DNA of 64,000 bases, taken from assembly GCA_000741495.1 (NCBI GenBank), contig JGZV01000001.1, forward strand, positions 1 to 64,000, written 5' to 3'. The position numbers were made by a program, and so were the translations under genes. The DNA comes from Bifidobacterium thermophilum (lineage in GTDB: Bacteria; Actinomycetota; Actinomycetes; Actinomycetales; Bifidobacteriaceae). A model generated the notes under the pieces. It searched no databases. It saw nothing but the letters and a program-made list of their open reading frames with translations, and was not told the origin of the DNA. How positions within the stretch are numbered: the stretch's first letter is position 1; the number at the start of each line of letters is the position of its first letter. Of this stretch, positions 27,125-36,364 are shown in pieces.

Positions 27125-27832
27125 ATGCAAGCGTCCGCCGTGCTTGACATGCCGGCGAAGCTTCCTGCGGCCGTGTTCTGGGATATGGACGGCACGCTGA
27201 TTGATTCCGAGGTTTACTGGGCCGCCGCCGAACAGTATGTGATTGAGCGGCATGACGGCACGTTCAGCGATGAGGTTCCGCTGCGTGCGCGCGGACAGTC
27301 GACACCGCGTCTGCTTGAAATCGTGCAGGAATACATTCCTCAGCATGTGGACGCTGAGGTGTTGCGCAGCGAAATCATCGGGTATGTGATTGACCGCGAG
27401 CGTGAGAAGCCGTGCTGGGCGACCGGCGCCGTGGATTTGCTCAATACGCTCTCGCAGGCCGGCATCCCGAATGTCATCGTGTCCGCTTCACCGCGCGCGA
27501 TGGTGGACAATATGGCCAAGCAGGCTCCCGCAGGCGCGTTTGTGGGGTATGTGTGCGGTGAGGATGGTTTGGCGGCCAAACCGGATCCTGCACCGTATCT
27601 GCGCGCCGCTGAGATTGTCGGTGCCGATCCGGCGGATTGCTTGGTGTTCGAAGACTCTCCGGTCGGCTTGACTTCCGGCGGCGCTTGCGGCGCCACGGTT
27701 GTGGCGATTACCGGTTTCACACCTGAGGGCGTGGTGTTCGACGGCCCGCAGGTGGAGAATATCAAGGATTATGTGGGTCTCGGCCTCGATGATCTAGCGA
27801 ACTTCATGGAGCTGGGTTCCGTCGAGAACTGA
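27125..27832 (+). CDS. HAD-family phosphatase, beta-phosphoglucomutase-like
   Basis: The 235-residue protein contains the HAD motif I as PAAVFWDMDGTLIDSE, motif II as NVIVSASPRAM, a Lys at AAKPDPAPYLRA, and the acidic motif as CLVFEDSPVGL. This is the cap type C1 subfamily of sugar-phosphate and related phosphatases. The substrate is unknown. It converges with the DMT transporter gene, with a hairpin between them. Confidence 0.9.
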   Translation: MQASAVLDMPAKLPAAVFWDMDGTLIDSEVYWAAAEQYVIERHDGTFSDEVPLRARGQSTPRLLEIVQEYIPQHVDAEVLRSEIIGYVIDREREKPCWATGAVDLLNTLSQAGIPNVIVSASPRAMVDNMAKQAPAGAFVGYVCGEDGLAAKPDPAPYLRAAEIVGADPADCLVFEDSPVGLTSGGACGATVVAITGFTPEGVVFDGPQVENIKDYVGLGLDDLANFMELGSVEN

Positions 27833-27928
27833 TATGTTACGGGATTTGCCCTGTCTGACGGCCTGGTGCGGCGTGCATGCCATGCGGTACCGGGCCGTAT
27901 GCGTTCATATGGTCATCGTCATGGCAAG

Positions 27929-27946
27929 ACACGGCGTCTGCCGTGT
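27929..27946. terminator. Hairpin between convergent genes
   Basis: ACACGGC and GCCGTGT form a 7-bp stem with a 4-nt loop in the 123-bp gap between the convergent HAD and DMT transporter genes. TTGTCCTTG follows on the plus strand. It could serve both genes. Confidence 0.5.
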
Positions 27947-27955
27947 TGTCCTTGA

Positions 27956-28876
27956 TTATGAACGTTTGGTGACTACGGACATGATGACGGCAGCGAAAAT
28001 CAGCGAGAAGCCCACGATGGAGGTCCAGCCGATGGCTTCTCCCCAGAATATGGCTGAAAAGGCGACGGCGAACAGGCTTTCCGTACACATGATGATGGCT
28101 GCGCTGGATGGGGGCACGTGGGCCAAGCCGATGTTTTGCATGATTTGTGCGAGCGTGGTCGCCCCGATCAGCAGGTAGAGGAAACTCATGATGACGTTCG
28201 GGGCGAGCCACGAGGCATTGGGCAACGGCTCAGTGAACAGTGCGCCGATAAGGAAGAACACGTCGGCGACGGCGAATTGCATGAACGTGACGGCGATGGG
28301 GTGGAAACGTTGCGTGTAGCGTCCCAGGAAGGTGAGGTTGAACGAGAAAATCACCGCGTTCGCAATCGTCATCCAGTCACCCGCCCCTAAGACGAGCGAC
28401 CCGGAACCGGGTTTCAAGGCGACAAACCCCACACCGGTCAGGCAGATGATCGCAGCGACCAGATTGATGAGTTTCGGCCGCTGCTTGGCCACAATCCATG
28501 CGGCGAACGGGGTGAGCACACAGTAGGAGGCGGTCAGGAAGGCGCTCCGTCCCGGGTCGATGGTTGTCAACCCTTCGGTTTGCATGATCATCGTGCCGTA
28601 GTAGGTGACGCCGACCACAAGGGCGGGAATGATGATTTCACGGGTGAGTGCAGGGATGATCACGCGATGGAACAGGGCGAACATGATGATGCACGATCCG
28701 GTCATACGCATGGTCATCAGCCATTGGGGCGTAATCGCGGTCATCGCGACTTTCGCGACCAGATAGCTGCCTCCCCACAATGCCGCACAGCACAACAGCA
28801 TGATGCGCGCGAGATTCGGAGGGAATGTACGGGACATGCGGCTTCTGAATTCCTGGAAGCGGATGCGTGCGCGCAT
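27956..28876 (-). CDS. DMT-superfamily (EamA) transporter
   Basis: The 306-residue membrane protein contains ten hydrophobic segments in two EamA repeats: the first starts near MLLCCAALWGGSYLVAKVAM and the second near ANAVIFSFNLTFLGRY. GRSAFLTASYCVLTPFAAW and SAAIIMCTESLFAVAFSAIFW are characteristic of the family. These proteins export or import small metabolites; the substrate is unknown. The start at 28876 is chosen for AAGGAGGAG upstream. Confidence 0.9.
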   Translation of the reverse strand: MRARIRFQEFRSRMSRTFPPNLARIMLLCCAALWGGSYLVAKVAMTAITPQWLMTMRMTGSCIIMFALFHRVIIPALTREIIIPALVVGVTYYGTMIMQTEGLTTIDPGRSAFLTASYCVLTPFAAWIVAKQRPKLINLVAAIICLTGVGFVALKPGSGSLVLGAGDWMTIANAVIFSFNLTFLGRYTQRFHPIAVTFMQFAVADVFFLIGALFTEPLPNASWLAPNVIMSFLYLLIGATTLAQIMQNIGLAHVPPSSAAIIMCTESLFAVAFSAIFWGEAIGWTSIVGFSLIFAAVIMSVVTKRS

Positions 28877-29244
28877 GTGTACTCCTCCTTCACGCCAAGC
28901 GGCGGTAAGCCGCAAACCTTACGCTCGGCACCTGGGATTGCGGGGCCGGTTTCGTCGTACTCACGATAGACGTCACCAGGAAAGAACACGCCCGCTCATC
29001 AGCGGATTTTTCACAAGGTTCACCGCAGCGCAACACGACACATTACGGCGTTGAGGCAACAGTCGCCCGCAACGAGTCGTGAGATACCTCACAATGCGCG
29101 GTGTCGTGCTGCCGGATTGGCGTGATATGAAGTACGCTGAAATCACCGGACAGTCACGCCCCGATCCGGCGGCAGCCGCAACGCGGCGGCGAAACGGGAC
29201 ACGGCGGCTGACCGAACGTCAGTCCATAGCGAAAGGAAACGATC
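28877..29244. other. Divergent intergenic region
   Basis: This 368-bp stretch separates the DMT transporter and the oxidase-family gene, which diverge, so it should hold both promoters. A short inverted repeat, CGTGAG-ATAC-CTCACA, lies near 29079-29095. It recalls the palindrome arrays elsewhere but has a 4-bp rather than 6-bp centre. A GAAAGGAAAC ribosome site precedes the ATG at 29245. No gene is seen. Confidence 0.5.
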
Positions 29245-29649
29245 ATGGCGACCATCACCCCGGAAATGAAGGATTTCATTGCGAACCACCTGCCTTGGGT
29301 GGCTACGATCAGCAAAGACGGCCAGCTCAACATCGGCCCGAAGATGTCCACCTTCGTGCTGGATGACCATCACATCGCCTACCATGAGCGCACAGCGCGC
29401 CAGCATTATCAGAATCTGCTGGACGGCAGCGAGCTGGTGATCGGCGTGGCGGATCTTGAAACCAAGACCGGTTACCGGTTCCGTGGCAAGGTGACCTTGC
29501 ACACTGATGACGCGATCTACGAGGAGCAGGTCAAGGTCGCCGAACGTAACGGCACCAAGAAGCCGGCGGTGGTACCGGTGCTGGAAGTCACCGAAATCGA
29601 TGATCTGACGGCTGGTGCGAAAGCCGGTACCATCATCGAGAAGGACTGA
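29245..29649 (+). CDS. Pyridoxamine 5'-phosphate oxidase-like flavoprotein
   Basis: The 134-residue protein fits the small FMN-binding split-barrel family: MATITPEMKDFIANHLPWVA, ATISKDGQLNIGPKMSTFVLDD, and LVIGVADLETKTGYRFRGKV. Members bind FMN or another flavin or haem and many have no proven substrate. GAAAGGAAAC lies eight bases before the ATG. A terminator follows, so it is probably a single-gene unit. Confidence 0.88.
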   Translation: MATITPEMKDFIANHLPWVATISKDGQLNIGPKMSTFVLDDHHIAYHERTARQHYQNLLDGSELVIGVADLETKTGYRFRGKVTLHTDDAIYEEQVKVAERNGTKKPAVVPVLEVTEIDDLTAGAKAGTIIEKD

Positions 29650-29653
29650 ACCG

Positions 29654-29687
29654 GCTTAGCGTGTTCCTGTCGCGCAACGCGCTAAGC
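29654..29687 (+). terminator. Hairpin after the oxidase-family gene
   Basis: GCTTAGCGTGTT (29654-29665) pairs with AACGCGCTAAGC (29676-29687), with one G-T pair, five bases past the stop codon. No marked U-run follows. Confidence 0.55.
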
Positions 29688-29756
29688 GCGCCATTCAGTA
29701 CACGGGGGCGGATGCGGTCACGTGCCACATACCGTCCCCGCGTACTGGTTTCGGCT

Positions 29757-31025
29757 TCACCCAAGGTACCGGTGAATATCAACCGGCAGATGCATACCAC
29801 CGAACGTACCCGGATGCGCATCCCACACGCCCGGAATCACAGCGCCGCAGTCCGGGCATTGTCCGTCTTCGGTCAGCCGGTAACCGGTGATATCATACCA
29901 GTCACGCTCAATCAACCGCGCCCCGCATGATGGACAGAACGTGGTTCCACCGTCATGGTCGGACACGTTGCCCGTATACACGTAACGCAATCCCTCCTGC
30001 AAGGCGATTCTGCGGGCGTGCAGCAGCCGCTCCTTGGGGGTGGCAGGCACGTCACGCATATGGTAATCCGGATGGAACGCGCTGAAATGCAAAGGCACGT
30101 CACGCCCGCAATGCTGCCGGATCCACGCGCATTCAGCATGCAAGGTCTTGTCGTCATCATTATGTCCGGGGATGAGCAGCGTCGTCAATTCCACCCATGT
30201 GTCAGTCGCATTGACCGCATAGTCGATGGTCGCCAGCACGTCAGCCAGATGAGTGCCGGTGTCATGCCAGTAGAAATCCTCCGTGAAACCTTTCAGATCG
30301 ATGTTCGCCGCATCCATGAACCGGTAGAATTCCGGCCGGGCGCACGCGGACATGTATCCCGCAGTGACAGCGACCGTGCCGATACCATGCTCCCGGCAGG
30401 CGCGAGCCGTATCAATGGCATACTCGGCGAACACAATCGAATCATTGTAGGTGAACGCCACCGACGGAGCCCCGCAACCGCGTGCGGCACGCACAATATC
30501 ATCAGGCTGCGCGTCAACCGCATACGCGTCCCATACGCGTGAACGGGTGATATCCCAGTTCTGACAGAACTGGCAGCCGCTATTGCATCCCGCGGTGCCG
30601 AAACTCAAAATCGGAGTACCCGGATGCCAATGGTTCAACGGCTTCTTTTCCACCGGGTCCAACGCGAATCCCGAACTGCGGCCATACGTGTCCAACATGA
30701 TCACCCCACCATGATTGGAACGCACAAAACAGAAGCCCCGCTGGCCGTCACGCAGCTTACAGCCTCGCGGACACAAATCGCATTGCACACGACCGTCCGC
30801 GAGACGATGCTGCCAACGTCCGACCATCGGCCTGCCGACGGTGTTTGCGGATTCAGCGACGGGCGAATCGCGACGCGCCACCAGATGCTCATACGTGTGC
30901 GAGAACGGGCTGGTCGGTTGGAAGCCGCCACGCATGGTCGCCGCCACCTCATCGGGATGCGGCTGATCAAGCGGCTGGCCGGCATCAGTGGCGCCATGGG
31001 ACGGCGTCGTATCATGCTCATGCAT
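29757..31025 (-). CDS. amrS: AmmeMemoRadiSam system radical SAM enzyme
   Basis: The 422-residue protein has the radical SAM cluster motif as C-N-S-G-C-Q-F-C in FGTAGCNSGCQFCQNWDIT. N-terminal cysteines (CDLCPRGCKLRDGQRGFC) precede it. The C-terminus carries two more CxxC pairs (CPSCGARL and CPDCGAV) that look like a zinc ribbon. This family is genetically tied to the Memo and AMMECR1 proteins; the modification it makes is not known to me. The ATG at 31025 overlaps the stop of the AmrB-AmrA gene (31018) and has AGGAAAGGAG upstream, so the two are co-translated. Confidence 0.88.
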   Translation of the reverse strand: MHEHDTTPSHGATDAGQPLDQPHPDEVAATMRGGFQPTSPFSHTYEHLVARRDSPVAESANTVGRPMVGRWQHRLADGRVQCDLCPRGCKLRDGQRGFCFVRSNHGGVIMLDTYGRSSGFALDPVEKKPLNHWHPGTPILSFGTAGCNSGCQFCQNWDITRSRVWDAYAVDAQPDDIVRAARGCGAPSVAFTYNDSIVFAEYAIDTARACREHGIGTVAVTAGYMSACARPEFYRFMDAANIDLKGFTEDFYWHDTGTHLADVLATIDYAVNATDTWVELTTLLIPGHNDDDKTLHAECAWIRQHCGRDVPLHFSAFHPDYHMRDVPATPKERLLHARRIALQEGLRYVYTGNVSDHDGGTTFCPSCGARLIERDWYDITGYRLTEDGQCPDCGAVIPGVWDAHPGTFGGMHLPVDIHRYLG

Positions 31026-32724
31026 GATGGCTCCTTTCCTGCGTGGATCGCCGATACGGCGTATGCATTTCATCGTAAGCACTGACCGTGTACGTCCACG
31101 CGGCAAACCGGGAATCCTGCCAGTCAGTTTCCCGGTCAAGGCCCGCTTTAACCAGCAGATGGCCGACAAAATCATGCGGATTCGGCAACTGTTGCCACAC
31201 CTGTGGCAGAAACGTCGCACGATGCCCACGCCCGTCATCGATGACCAGACCATCGCGGTATGGCTGAAGCGAGGCTTCCAACTGTCTGCGTGACGCCGCT
31301 TCACACATGCGTGGTGTGGACAGGACAGACACTTCAATACTGATTGCGGGATACTCCCAAGGTTCCACCGGCCTGAATCGCGGGTCACGGCTTGCCGCAT
31401 CCACGCAATGGCAGGCGACATCCTCACCCAAGGAACGGGTCGCTTCCAACGATCCGATACACCCACGCAGCTCGCCATGCTCACGCAATGTCACAAAACT
31501 GGCACCATCCCGGCGAAGCCACGGGTGCAGTCGCGTGGTTTCCATCGCACTCGGCTCATCCGTGTCAATTCCCAAATGTCGGGCAAGCACCGCACGGGCA
31601 AGACCCAACATGACCTCACCCGCCTCTTGCGGCAGGTCCTTGCCGCAACCATCAACGCTTGGAACGGCGGCAGCCGCGTGCTCAGACTCGCGCGAAGCGG
31701 GGAATGCGTTCGCTGCGTGTTCTGCGGACTGGTGGTCTGTCGGATAATCGTCATCCCATACCGCCCAGGACGCGTATCCCACCACGGCTTGATCAGGATC
31801 GGTCGTATCCGGACGGCGCATCGGCAGCGAGCCATCAGCGAGCGCAAGTACTCCCCTGTCACCTGAGGTGGCGCAGCCGAGCGGTCGGATGGCAAGTCCG
31901 CGATGTCGGCAGCATGCGATGAGCCCGTTGATCGGATACGCTCCGCATGCTTGGGCTGGCACGATGGGTAGGGTGCTGGCGCTGATGCGGGCGATGGTGT
32001 CGTCGTCGAGCCTGCGGGCTAGATGCTCGGGATGGTAGTGGGAGAGGTCTGAGCTGATGATGATCGCGGTTGCGCGATCAGCCCAGAAGTAGTCGATGAT
32101 GGCGCTCAGGTCGTGCGGCGTGGTGTCTCCCGCGTTCAAGGCGATGATTGTCACGTGGGGGCCGAGCACGTGTTGGATCCAGGGGACGTGGACTTCTACG
32201 GCGTGTTCGCGCCGGTGGGTGTCGTCGTTGACGATGAAACCGGGCAGCTGCGCATGCAAAGCGTCGCATTCGGCGTCTGTATCCACTTGCGCCACGCCGA
32301 GCGGGGTTTGGAATGCTCCGGCCGTGCAGCAGGCGGTGCCGCGGACCGGGACACGATGAGTCGGCCCGATAATCACCGTCCGGCGGATACTGCCACGCCC
32401 GCGGGCGAGCAGACTGTAGGCGAGTGCAGCCGTGGTTCCGGAGTACACGTATCCGGCGTGAGGCACGATGACGGCTTTGGGTGTGCCTTGTGGCAACCGT
32501 TCAAGAAGTGTGTGATGATGCTCGAGCATGGTGTGCGCGTATGCCAGCTGCCGGTCGATGAGTCGGCGCAATGCGTCCGGGTCTGCCGGGTAGAATGTGC
32601 CGGCTACGGCAGGTTTGCGGGTTGCTCCCTGCCAGATTGGTGTGGCACAGCTCGGGATGCGTGTCTCTTGTTTGGTTTCTGCCGCGGCTTCACTGCCGGG
32701 CGTATGCTCTTGTGGCGTGGTCAT
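31018..32724 (-). CDS. AmmeMemoRadiSam system fusion of Memo (AmrB) and AMMECR1 (AmrA)
   Basis: From the ATG at 32724 (AGAGGTGAT upstream) the protein is 568 residues. Residues of about 25-290 are Memo-like: RKPAVAGTFYPADPDALRRLI, VPHAGYVYSGTTAALAYSLL, IIGPTHRVPV and the metal-site region ISSDLSHYHP. Residues of about 365-555 are AMMECR1-like: SFVTLREHGELRGCIGSLEATRSLGEDV and RDGLVIDDGRGHRATFLPQVWQQLPNPHDF. Fusion of the two in one chain, coupled to amrS, confirms that they act as one system. The biochemical output remains unassigned. Confidence 0.9.
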   Translation of the reverse strand: MTTPQEHTPGSEAAAETKQETRIPSCATPIWQGATRKPAVAGTFYPADPDALRRLIDRQLAYAHTMLEHHHTLLERLPQGTPKAVIVPHAGYVYSGTTAALAYSLLARGRGSIRRTVIIGPTHRVPVRGTACCTAGAFQTPLGVAQVDTDAECDALHAQLPGFIVNDDTHRREHAVEVHVPWIQHVLGPHVTIIALNAGDTTPHDLSAIIDYFWADRATAIIISSDLSHYHPEHLARRLDDDTIARISASTLPIVPAQACGAYPINGLIACCRHRGLAIRPLGCATSGDRGVLALADGSLPMRRPDTTDPDQAVVGYASWAVWDDDYPTDHQSAEHAANAFPASRESEHAAAAVPSVDGCGKDLPQEAGEVMLGLARAVLARHLGIDTDEPSAMETTRLHPWLRRDGASFVTLREHGELRGCIGSLEATRSLGEDVACHCVDAASRDPRFRPVEPWEYPAISIEVSVLSTPRMCEAASRRQLEASLQPYRDGLVIDDGRGHRATFLPQVWQQLPNPHDFVGHLLVKAGLDRETDWQDSRFAAWTYTVSAYDEMHTPYRRSTQERSHHA

Positions 32725-32789
32725 GGCGATCACCTCTTGTATTGATGATAATCGTATGACGCTACGCACATATCTCCGCGTGAAACAAC

Positions 32790-32826
32790 GTTGACGCCTG
32801 TACCCCGGTCAGGTGCAGGCGTCAAC
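32790..32826 (-). terminator. Terminator of the glmU-rsfS-phosphatase operon
   Basis: GTTGACGCCTGTAC pairs with GTGCAGGCGTCAAC around a 9-nt loop. It lies 33 bp past the phosphatase stop, and GTTGTTTC follows on the minus strand. Confidence 0.75.
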
Positions 32827-32858
32827 ATAGCAAACCGTCAACGGCATGTCAACGGGGT

Positions 32859-33632
32859 TCACTGCACTGGCGGCGCCTCCCACAGGTCGGTGTCAGCTAT
32901 GGCGGGACCATGATTGTATGTGGTCATCCTCCAGCGGACTGTGCCGTCAGGCTGATCTGCGCCGGCCAAGCGCGCCCAATGCGCGTTGAACATGGAAGTC
33001 ATCGCCCCGAAATCATGATTGCCTTGCGCCATGCCGAGCAGGGTCTGCAAGGTTTGTGAAATCCACGCGCCATGCGAGAAAATGAACAGCGTGGTGTCAG
33101 GCCCCGCACGGTGTGACCAGTCGTCGATCGCAGCAACGCCTCGCTCCCCTACCGCGCCTTTGGGTTCGGCGCCATGGTTGAGCTCGCCGCCGGCAAAATG
33201 ACGCCAAGACTGGTAATCCTCAGCATACTGGCTGGCTAAATCCTCAAGCCGCATGCCTTCCCACTCGCCGAAGCTGCGTTCACGTACGCGGGCGTCAGGG
33301 TGGACGTCAAGCCCGAGGGGGTCGGCGAACGCATGGGCGGTTTGTTCGGCGCGCCCTAAGTCGGAGCATACGACCAGCTGGTTGGGAATGTCAGGCCTGC
33401 CATCCACATACAGTTCACGCAGCGTTACGGCGGTCTGCTCCACCTGCCAGGCGCCGACCTGATCGAGCGGGATGTCCACTTGGCCTTGCAGGCGATGCTG
33501 CTCGTTGTAGGCGGTCCGCCCGTGGCGCACGATGATGATGGATCTGACATGCGGTCCGGTCGGCTGGATGCGTTGATGCTCGGGGCCGTGGTATTCGCCG
33601 CCCATGCGCGTTGCCATGGATTCGCCGTTCAT
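32859..33632 (-). CDS. Histidine phosphatase family protein
   Basis: The 257-residue protein contains the catalytic R-H-G motif (SIIIVRHGRTAYNEQHRLQGQVDIPL), a second arginine in VCSDLGRAEQTAHAFADPLG, ARVRERSFGEWEGM, and the late His in FIFSHGAWISQTL. This is the phosphoglycerate-mutase-like (broad-specificity phosphatase) branch. The ATG overlaps the rsfS stop by four bases. The true substrate is unknown. Confidence 0.9.
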   Translation of the reverse strand: MNGESMATRMGGEYHGPEHQRIQPTGPHVRSIIIVRHGRTAYNEQHRLQGQVDIPLDQVGAWQVEQTAVTLRELYVDGRPDIPNQLVVCSDLGRAEQTAHAFADPLGLDVHPDARVRERSFGEWEGMRLEDLASQYAEDYQSWRHFAGGELNHGAEPKGAVGERGVAAIDDWSHRAGPDTTLFIFSHGAWISQTLQTLLGMAQGNHDFGAMTSMFNAHWARLAGADQPDGTVRWRMTTYNHGPAIADTDLWEAPPVQ

Positions 33633-34054
33633 TGGTTGGCGTCCGCCGTGTCCGCAGCGGCATCATCCGATGCGGCGGCTTCAGGCGCTTGCGGCAGTTG
33701 CAGGTCGATGGCCGGGCAGTCTTTCCACAGGCTTTCCAACCGGTAGAAGCGCCGCTCTTCCTCATGCATCACGTGGATCACGAAATCGCCGAAGTCAAGC
33801 AGCACCCAACGGCCTTCCTGCAGGCCTTCACGCGAGCGGGGCTGAAGATGGCCGCCCTTGGTGTACAGGTCTTTTTCGATCTCTTCGGCGACGGCAAGCA
33901 CCTGCCGTTCGTTGGATGCGGTGACGATCATCATCACGTCGGTGATGGCGATCGGTCCGGTCACGTCGAAAGCGACGATATCCGTGCCTTTCATACGGTC
34001 GGCCGCGGCGGCGGCGATGCGGACGGCGTCGATGGAACTTTGCAATGCGGTCAT
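33629..34054 (-). CDS. rsfS: Ribosome silencing factor RsfS
   Basis: RsfS binds ribosomal protein L14 and blocks subunit joining when nutrients are scarce. The 141-residue protein has the family core: ALQSSIDAVRIAAAAADRMKG, ITDVMMIVTASNERQV, and WVLLDFGDFVIHVMHEEERRFYRLESLWKD. An acidic Ala/Asp-rich tail follows. The ATG lies one base after the glmU stop (TGACATG). Confidence 0.95.
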   Translation of the reverse strand: MTALQSSIDAVRIAAAAADRMKGTDIVAFDVTGPIAITDVMMIVTASNERQVLAVAEEIEKDLYTKGGHLQPRSREGLQEGRWVLLDFGDFVIHVMHEEERRFYRLESLWKDCPAIDLQLPQAPEAAASDDAAADTADANQ

Positions 34055-34055
34055 G

Positions 34056-35438
34056 TCAGCGCTCCCATGCGGGCTTCCAGCCCTCGATATTGTGTTGTGT
34101 GTTCTCGGAGTATACCATCGTGTCGTCCGGCACGTCGTGGCGGACGACAGAACCGGCGCCGGTGGTGACATTGTCGCCGACCTCGACTGGGGCGACGAAC
34201 ATGTTGCCTGCGCCCACGTGGACGTTGGAGCCGATCTTCGTGCGGTTCTTGTGCACGCCGTCATAGTTGGCGGTGATCGTGCCACCGCCGATGTTCGTAT
34301 GCTCGCCCAGCTGGGCGTCACCGATGTAGCTCAGGTGCGGGACCTTGGTGCCGTTGCCGATATGGGCTTTCTTCATTTCAACGAACGCGCCGGCCTTGGT
34401 TTCCTCGCCCAGCTCATTGCCTGGACGCATGTAGGTCCACGGGCCGATGTTCGCGGCGCGACCCACATGCGATTCCTGGACGCGGGAGCGTTCCACGTGC
34501 GCTTCGGCGTCGATTCTCGCGTCGATGAGCGTGGTGTACGGGCCGACGACCGCGCCCTCACCGATGGTGGTGGAGCCTTGCAGGAAGCTGCCGGGCAGGA
34601 TCTGCGCGTCACGTTCGATACGCACGTCGTCCTCAATCCAGGTGGTCGACGGATCAAGGATGGTCACACCCTGACGCATCCAGTATTCGCATACGCGGCG
34701 GTTGTGCGCAGCGGCGAGCGCGGCGAGTTGCACGCGATCATTGACCCCTTCGACGCTCAAGGGGTCGGGGGCTGCCCATGCGCCCACCCGTCCGGTGTGG
34801 CGGGCGGTTTCCAGGGCGTCGGTCAGATAGAATTCGCCTTGCGCGTTCTTGGAGTCGAGCCCGGCGATGGCGGAGGCCAAGACTTTCGCGTCGAATACGT
34901 AGACGGACGTGTTGACTTCGCGGACGGCCAGTTCGCTGCTGTTGGCGTCCTTCTGTTCGACGATGCGCAGCACACTGCCGTCGCTGTCGCGGATGATGCG
35001 GCCGTACCCGGTCGGGTCGTCAAGCACGGTGGTCAGTACGGTCGCGTCGTTGCCGCTTGTGCGGTGGTAGTCAAGCAGCCCGGCGAGAGTCTGTGTGTCG
35101 AGCAGCGGCATGTCGGAGGCGGCGATGAGCACGGTGCCTTCCGCCTTGCCTTCGGCGGCGAGCTGGTTCATGGCGCATTGGACCGCGCGGCCGGTTCCGG
35201 GAAGGTCGTCCTGGTTGACGATTTCAACGGATTCGTTGTAGGAACGGGCAGCTTTTGCGACGCGCTCGGCTTGGTAGTGGACGACAACAGCAAGCGTGGC
35301 AGGATCAAGACCGGCGATGGAGGCCATGACCCGCTCAAGGAAGGTCTTGCCCGCGAGCGTGTGCAGTACCTTCGGCGTGGCGGAGCGCATGCGGGTGCCT
35401 TCCCCTGCGGCAAGAATGATTGCGGCTGACAATGTCAT
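34056..35438 (-). CDS. glmU: Bifunctional GlmU, UDP-GlcNAc synthesis
   Basis: GlmU acetylates glucosamine-1-phosphate and couples the product to UTP, giving UDP-GlcNAc for peptidoglycan. The start MTLSAAIILAAGEGTRMRS carries the nucleotidyltransferase signature. The C-terminal half is a left-handed beta-helix (hexapeptide repeats such as VGPYTTLIDARI and IGNGTKVPHLSYIGDAQLG), with the acetyltransferase site near GGGTITANYDG. The length of 460 residues is standard. It heads the glmU-rsfS-phosphatase operon. Confidence 0.96.
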   Translation of the reverse strand: MTLSAAIILAAGEGTRMRSATPKVLHTLAGKTFLERVMASIAGLDPATLAVVVHYQAERVAKAARSYNESVEIVNQDDLPGTGRAVQCAMNQLAAEGKAEGTVLIAASDMPLLDTQTLAGLLDYHRTSGNDATVLTTVLDDPTGYGRIIRDSDGSVLRIVEQKDANSSELAVREVNTSVYVFDAKVLASAIAGLDSKNAQGEFYLTDALETARHTGRVGAWAAPDPLSVEGVNDRVQLAALAAAHNRRVCEYWMRQGVTILDPSTTWIEDDVRIERDAQILPGSFLQGSTTIGEGAVVGPYTTLIDARIDAEAHVERSRVQESHVGRAANIGPWTYMRPGNELGEETKAGAFVEMKKAHIGNGTKVPHLSYIGDAQLGEHTNIGGGTITANYDGVHKNRTKIGSNVHVGAGNMFVAPVEVGDNVTTGAGSVVRHDVPDDTMVYSENTQHNIEGWKPAWER

Positions 35439-35600
35439 ACGATGAAATCTCCAATTCTTCGGAAAACAGCACTGCACCGTGCTGCCTGATGCGTGGCGTC
35501 AAACGGCGGCAGGCTGTGCTTTGAGGATTGTAACCGTCGGGGGCGGACATGGAATCCGGTTACGGGTAGCGAAACTGATGAGGCGACAAGATACAAACGA

Positions 35601-35646
35601 ACGGGGTGGATACCGGTCCCATATTGTAGACCGATTTCCACCCCGT
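35601..35646 (-). terminator. Terminator downstream of the pilin remnant
   Basis: ACGGGGTGGA (35601-35610) pairs with TCCACCCCGT (35637-35646), and the inner ACCGGT-like segments extend the stem. CGTTTGTATC follows on the minus strand. Confidence 0.65.
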
Positions 35647-35669
35647 ATCACGGTGCGGTGTTCAGGTGA

Positions 35670-36273
35670 TTACCTGTTGCGAGGCAGCATCAGTGCGCCG
35701 CCACCGATGAGCAGGATGGGGTTTCCCGTCATAGGTGATGGACAGATCCGTACCGACCACGATGGTGTGCCCTGTTGCCGAAGTTTCATAGCCGTCGGGC
35801 GCTTGGCTTTCTTTGAGTGTGTATTTGCCGGCTTTGAGCCCGGTGAACAGCGCCACACCTCCGGCCGTGGTTGTGGAGGTTTGCGTGATTTCTTCTCCAG
35901 AGGAGCGCCTGCCGGACAATGTGAATTGTGCTCCCTGCAAGCTTGCCGCGGTATGCGCGTCAATCTTGTGGATGGAGAACGCCGTGTCGCTTTTCTCCGG
36001 GGTGTTGGACCATGGGATGGTGTACGAGTCCGGATACTCGTCGGTGCCGGTCGGGTTGTCTTTCACCGTGAAGTAGATTTTGTCGCTGCGCTTGAGATAC
36101 CCCTGCGGGGCTTGCGTTTCGACCAGATAATACTTGGTGCCTTCAAACAGGGACCATCCGTCCTGATCCTGCCGGCCGGTGATGATGGCGATACCGTCGA
36201 CGTTGCGCCATGGGCGGCATGTGTACAATTCGCGCCGGTCCTGTGGAATGGTACGGCGATTCATTGCTGCCAT
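35670..36273 (-). pseudogene. Remnant of a Cna-B/SpaA-type pilin
   Basis: The main frame encodes parts of two Cna-B-like repeats: KYYLVETQAPQGYLKRSDKIYFTV and FSIHKIDAHTAASLQGAQFTLSG... KAGKYTLKESQAPDGYE. These are typical of sortase-assembled pilins, with the VETQAP and KESQAP E-box-like motifs. There is no signal peptide or N-terminal domain, so the 5' part is missing. Near 35720 the sense moves to another frame reading SPMTGNPILLIGGGALMLPRN to a stop at 35670, which resembles a decayed LPMTG sorting signal with a shortened membrane anchor. No sortase gene is nearby. One extra base explains the shift. Confidence 0.7.
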
Positions 36274-36364
36274 GTGGCAGATTCAAGCGTACGGTAGAGC
36301 ATATGCCGCAGTTCATAGGTGTTTGTGCGGCGGGTTGGTTCCTTGACGCGAGGAAGCGAAGGAT

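Noticed and set aside
29078-29097. A further copy of the TGTGAG palindrome
   Set aside because: The centre is 4 bp instead of 6 and the outer bases differ, so it is listed only as a similar inverted repeat.
33858-35429. A 523-codon frame opposite glmU and rsfS
   Set aside because: It is antisense to two well-conserved genes and lacks a ribosome site.
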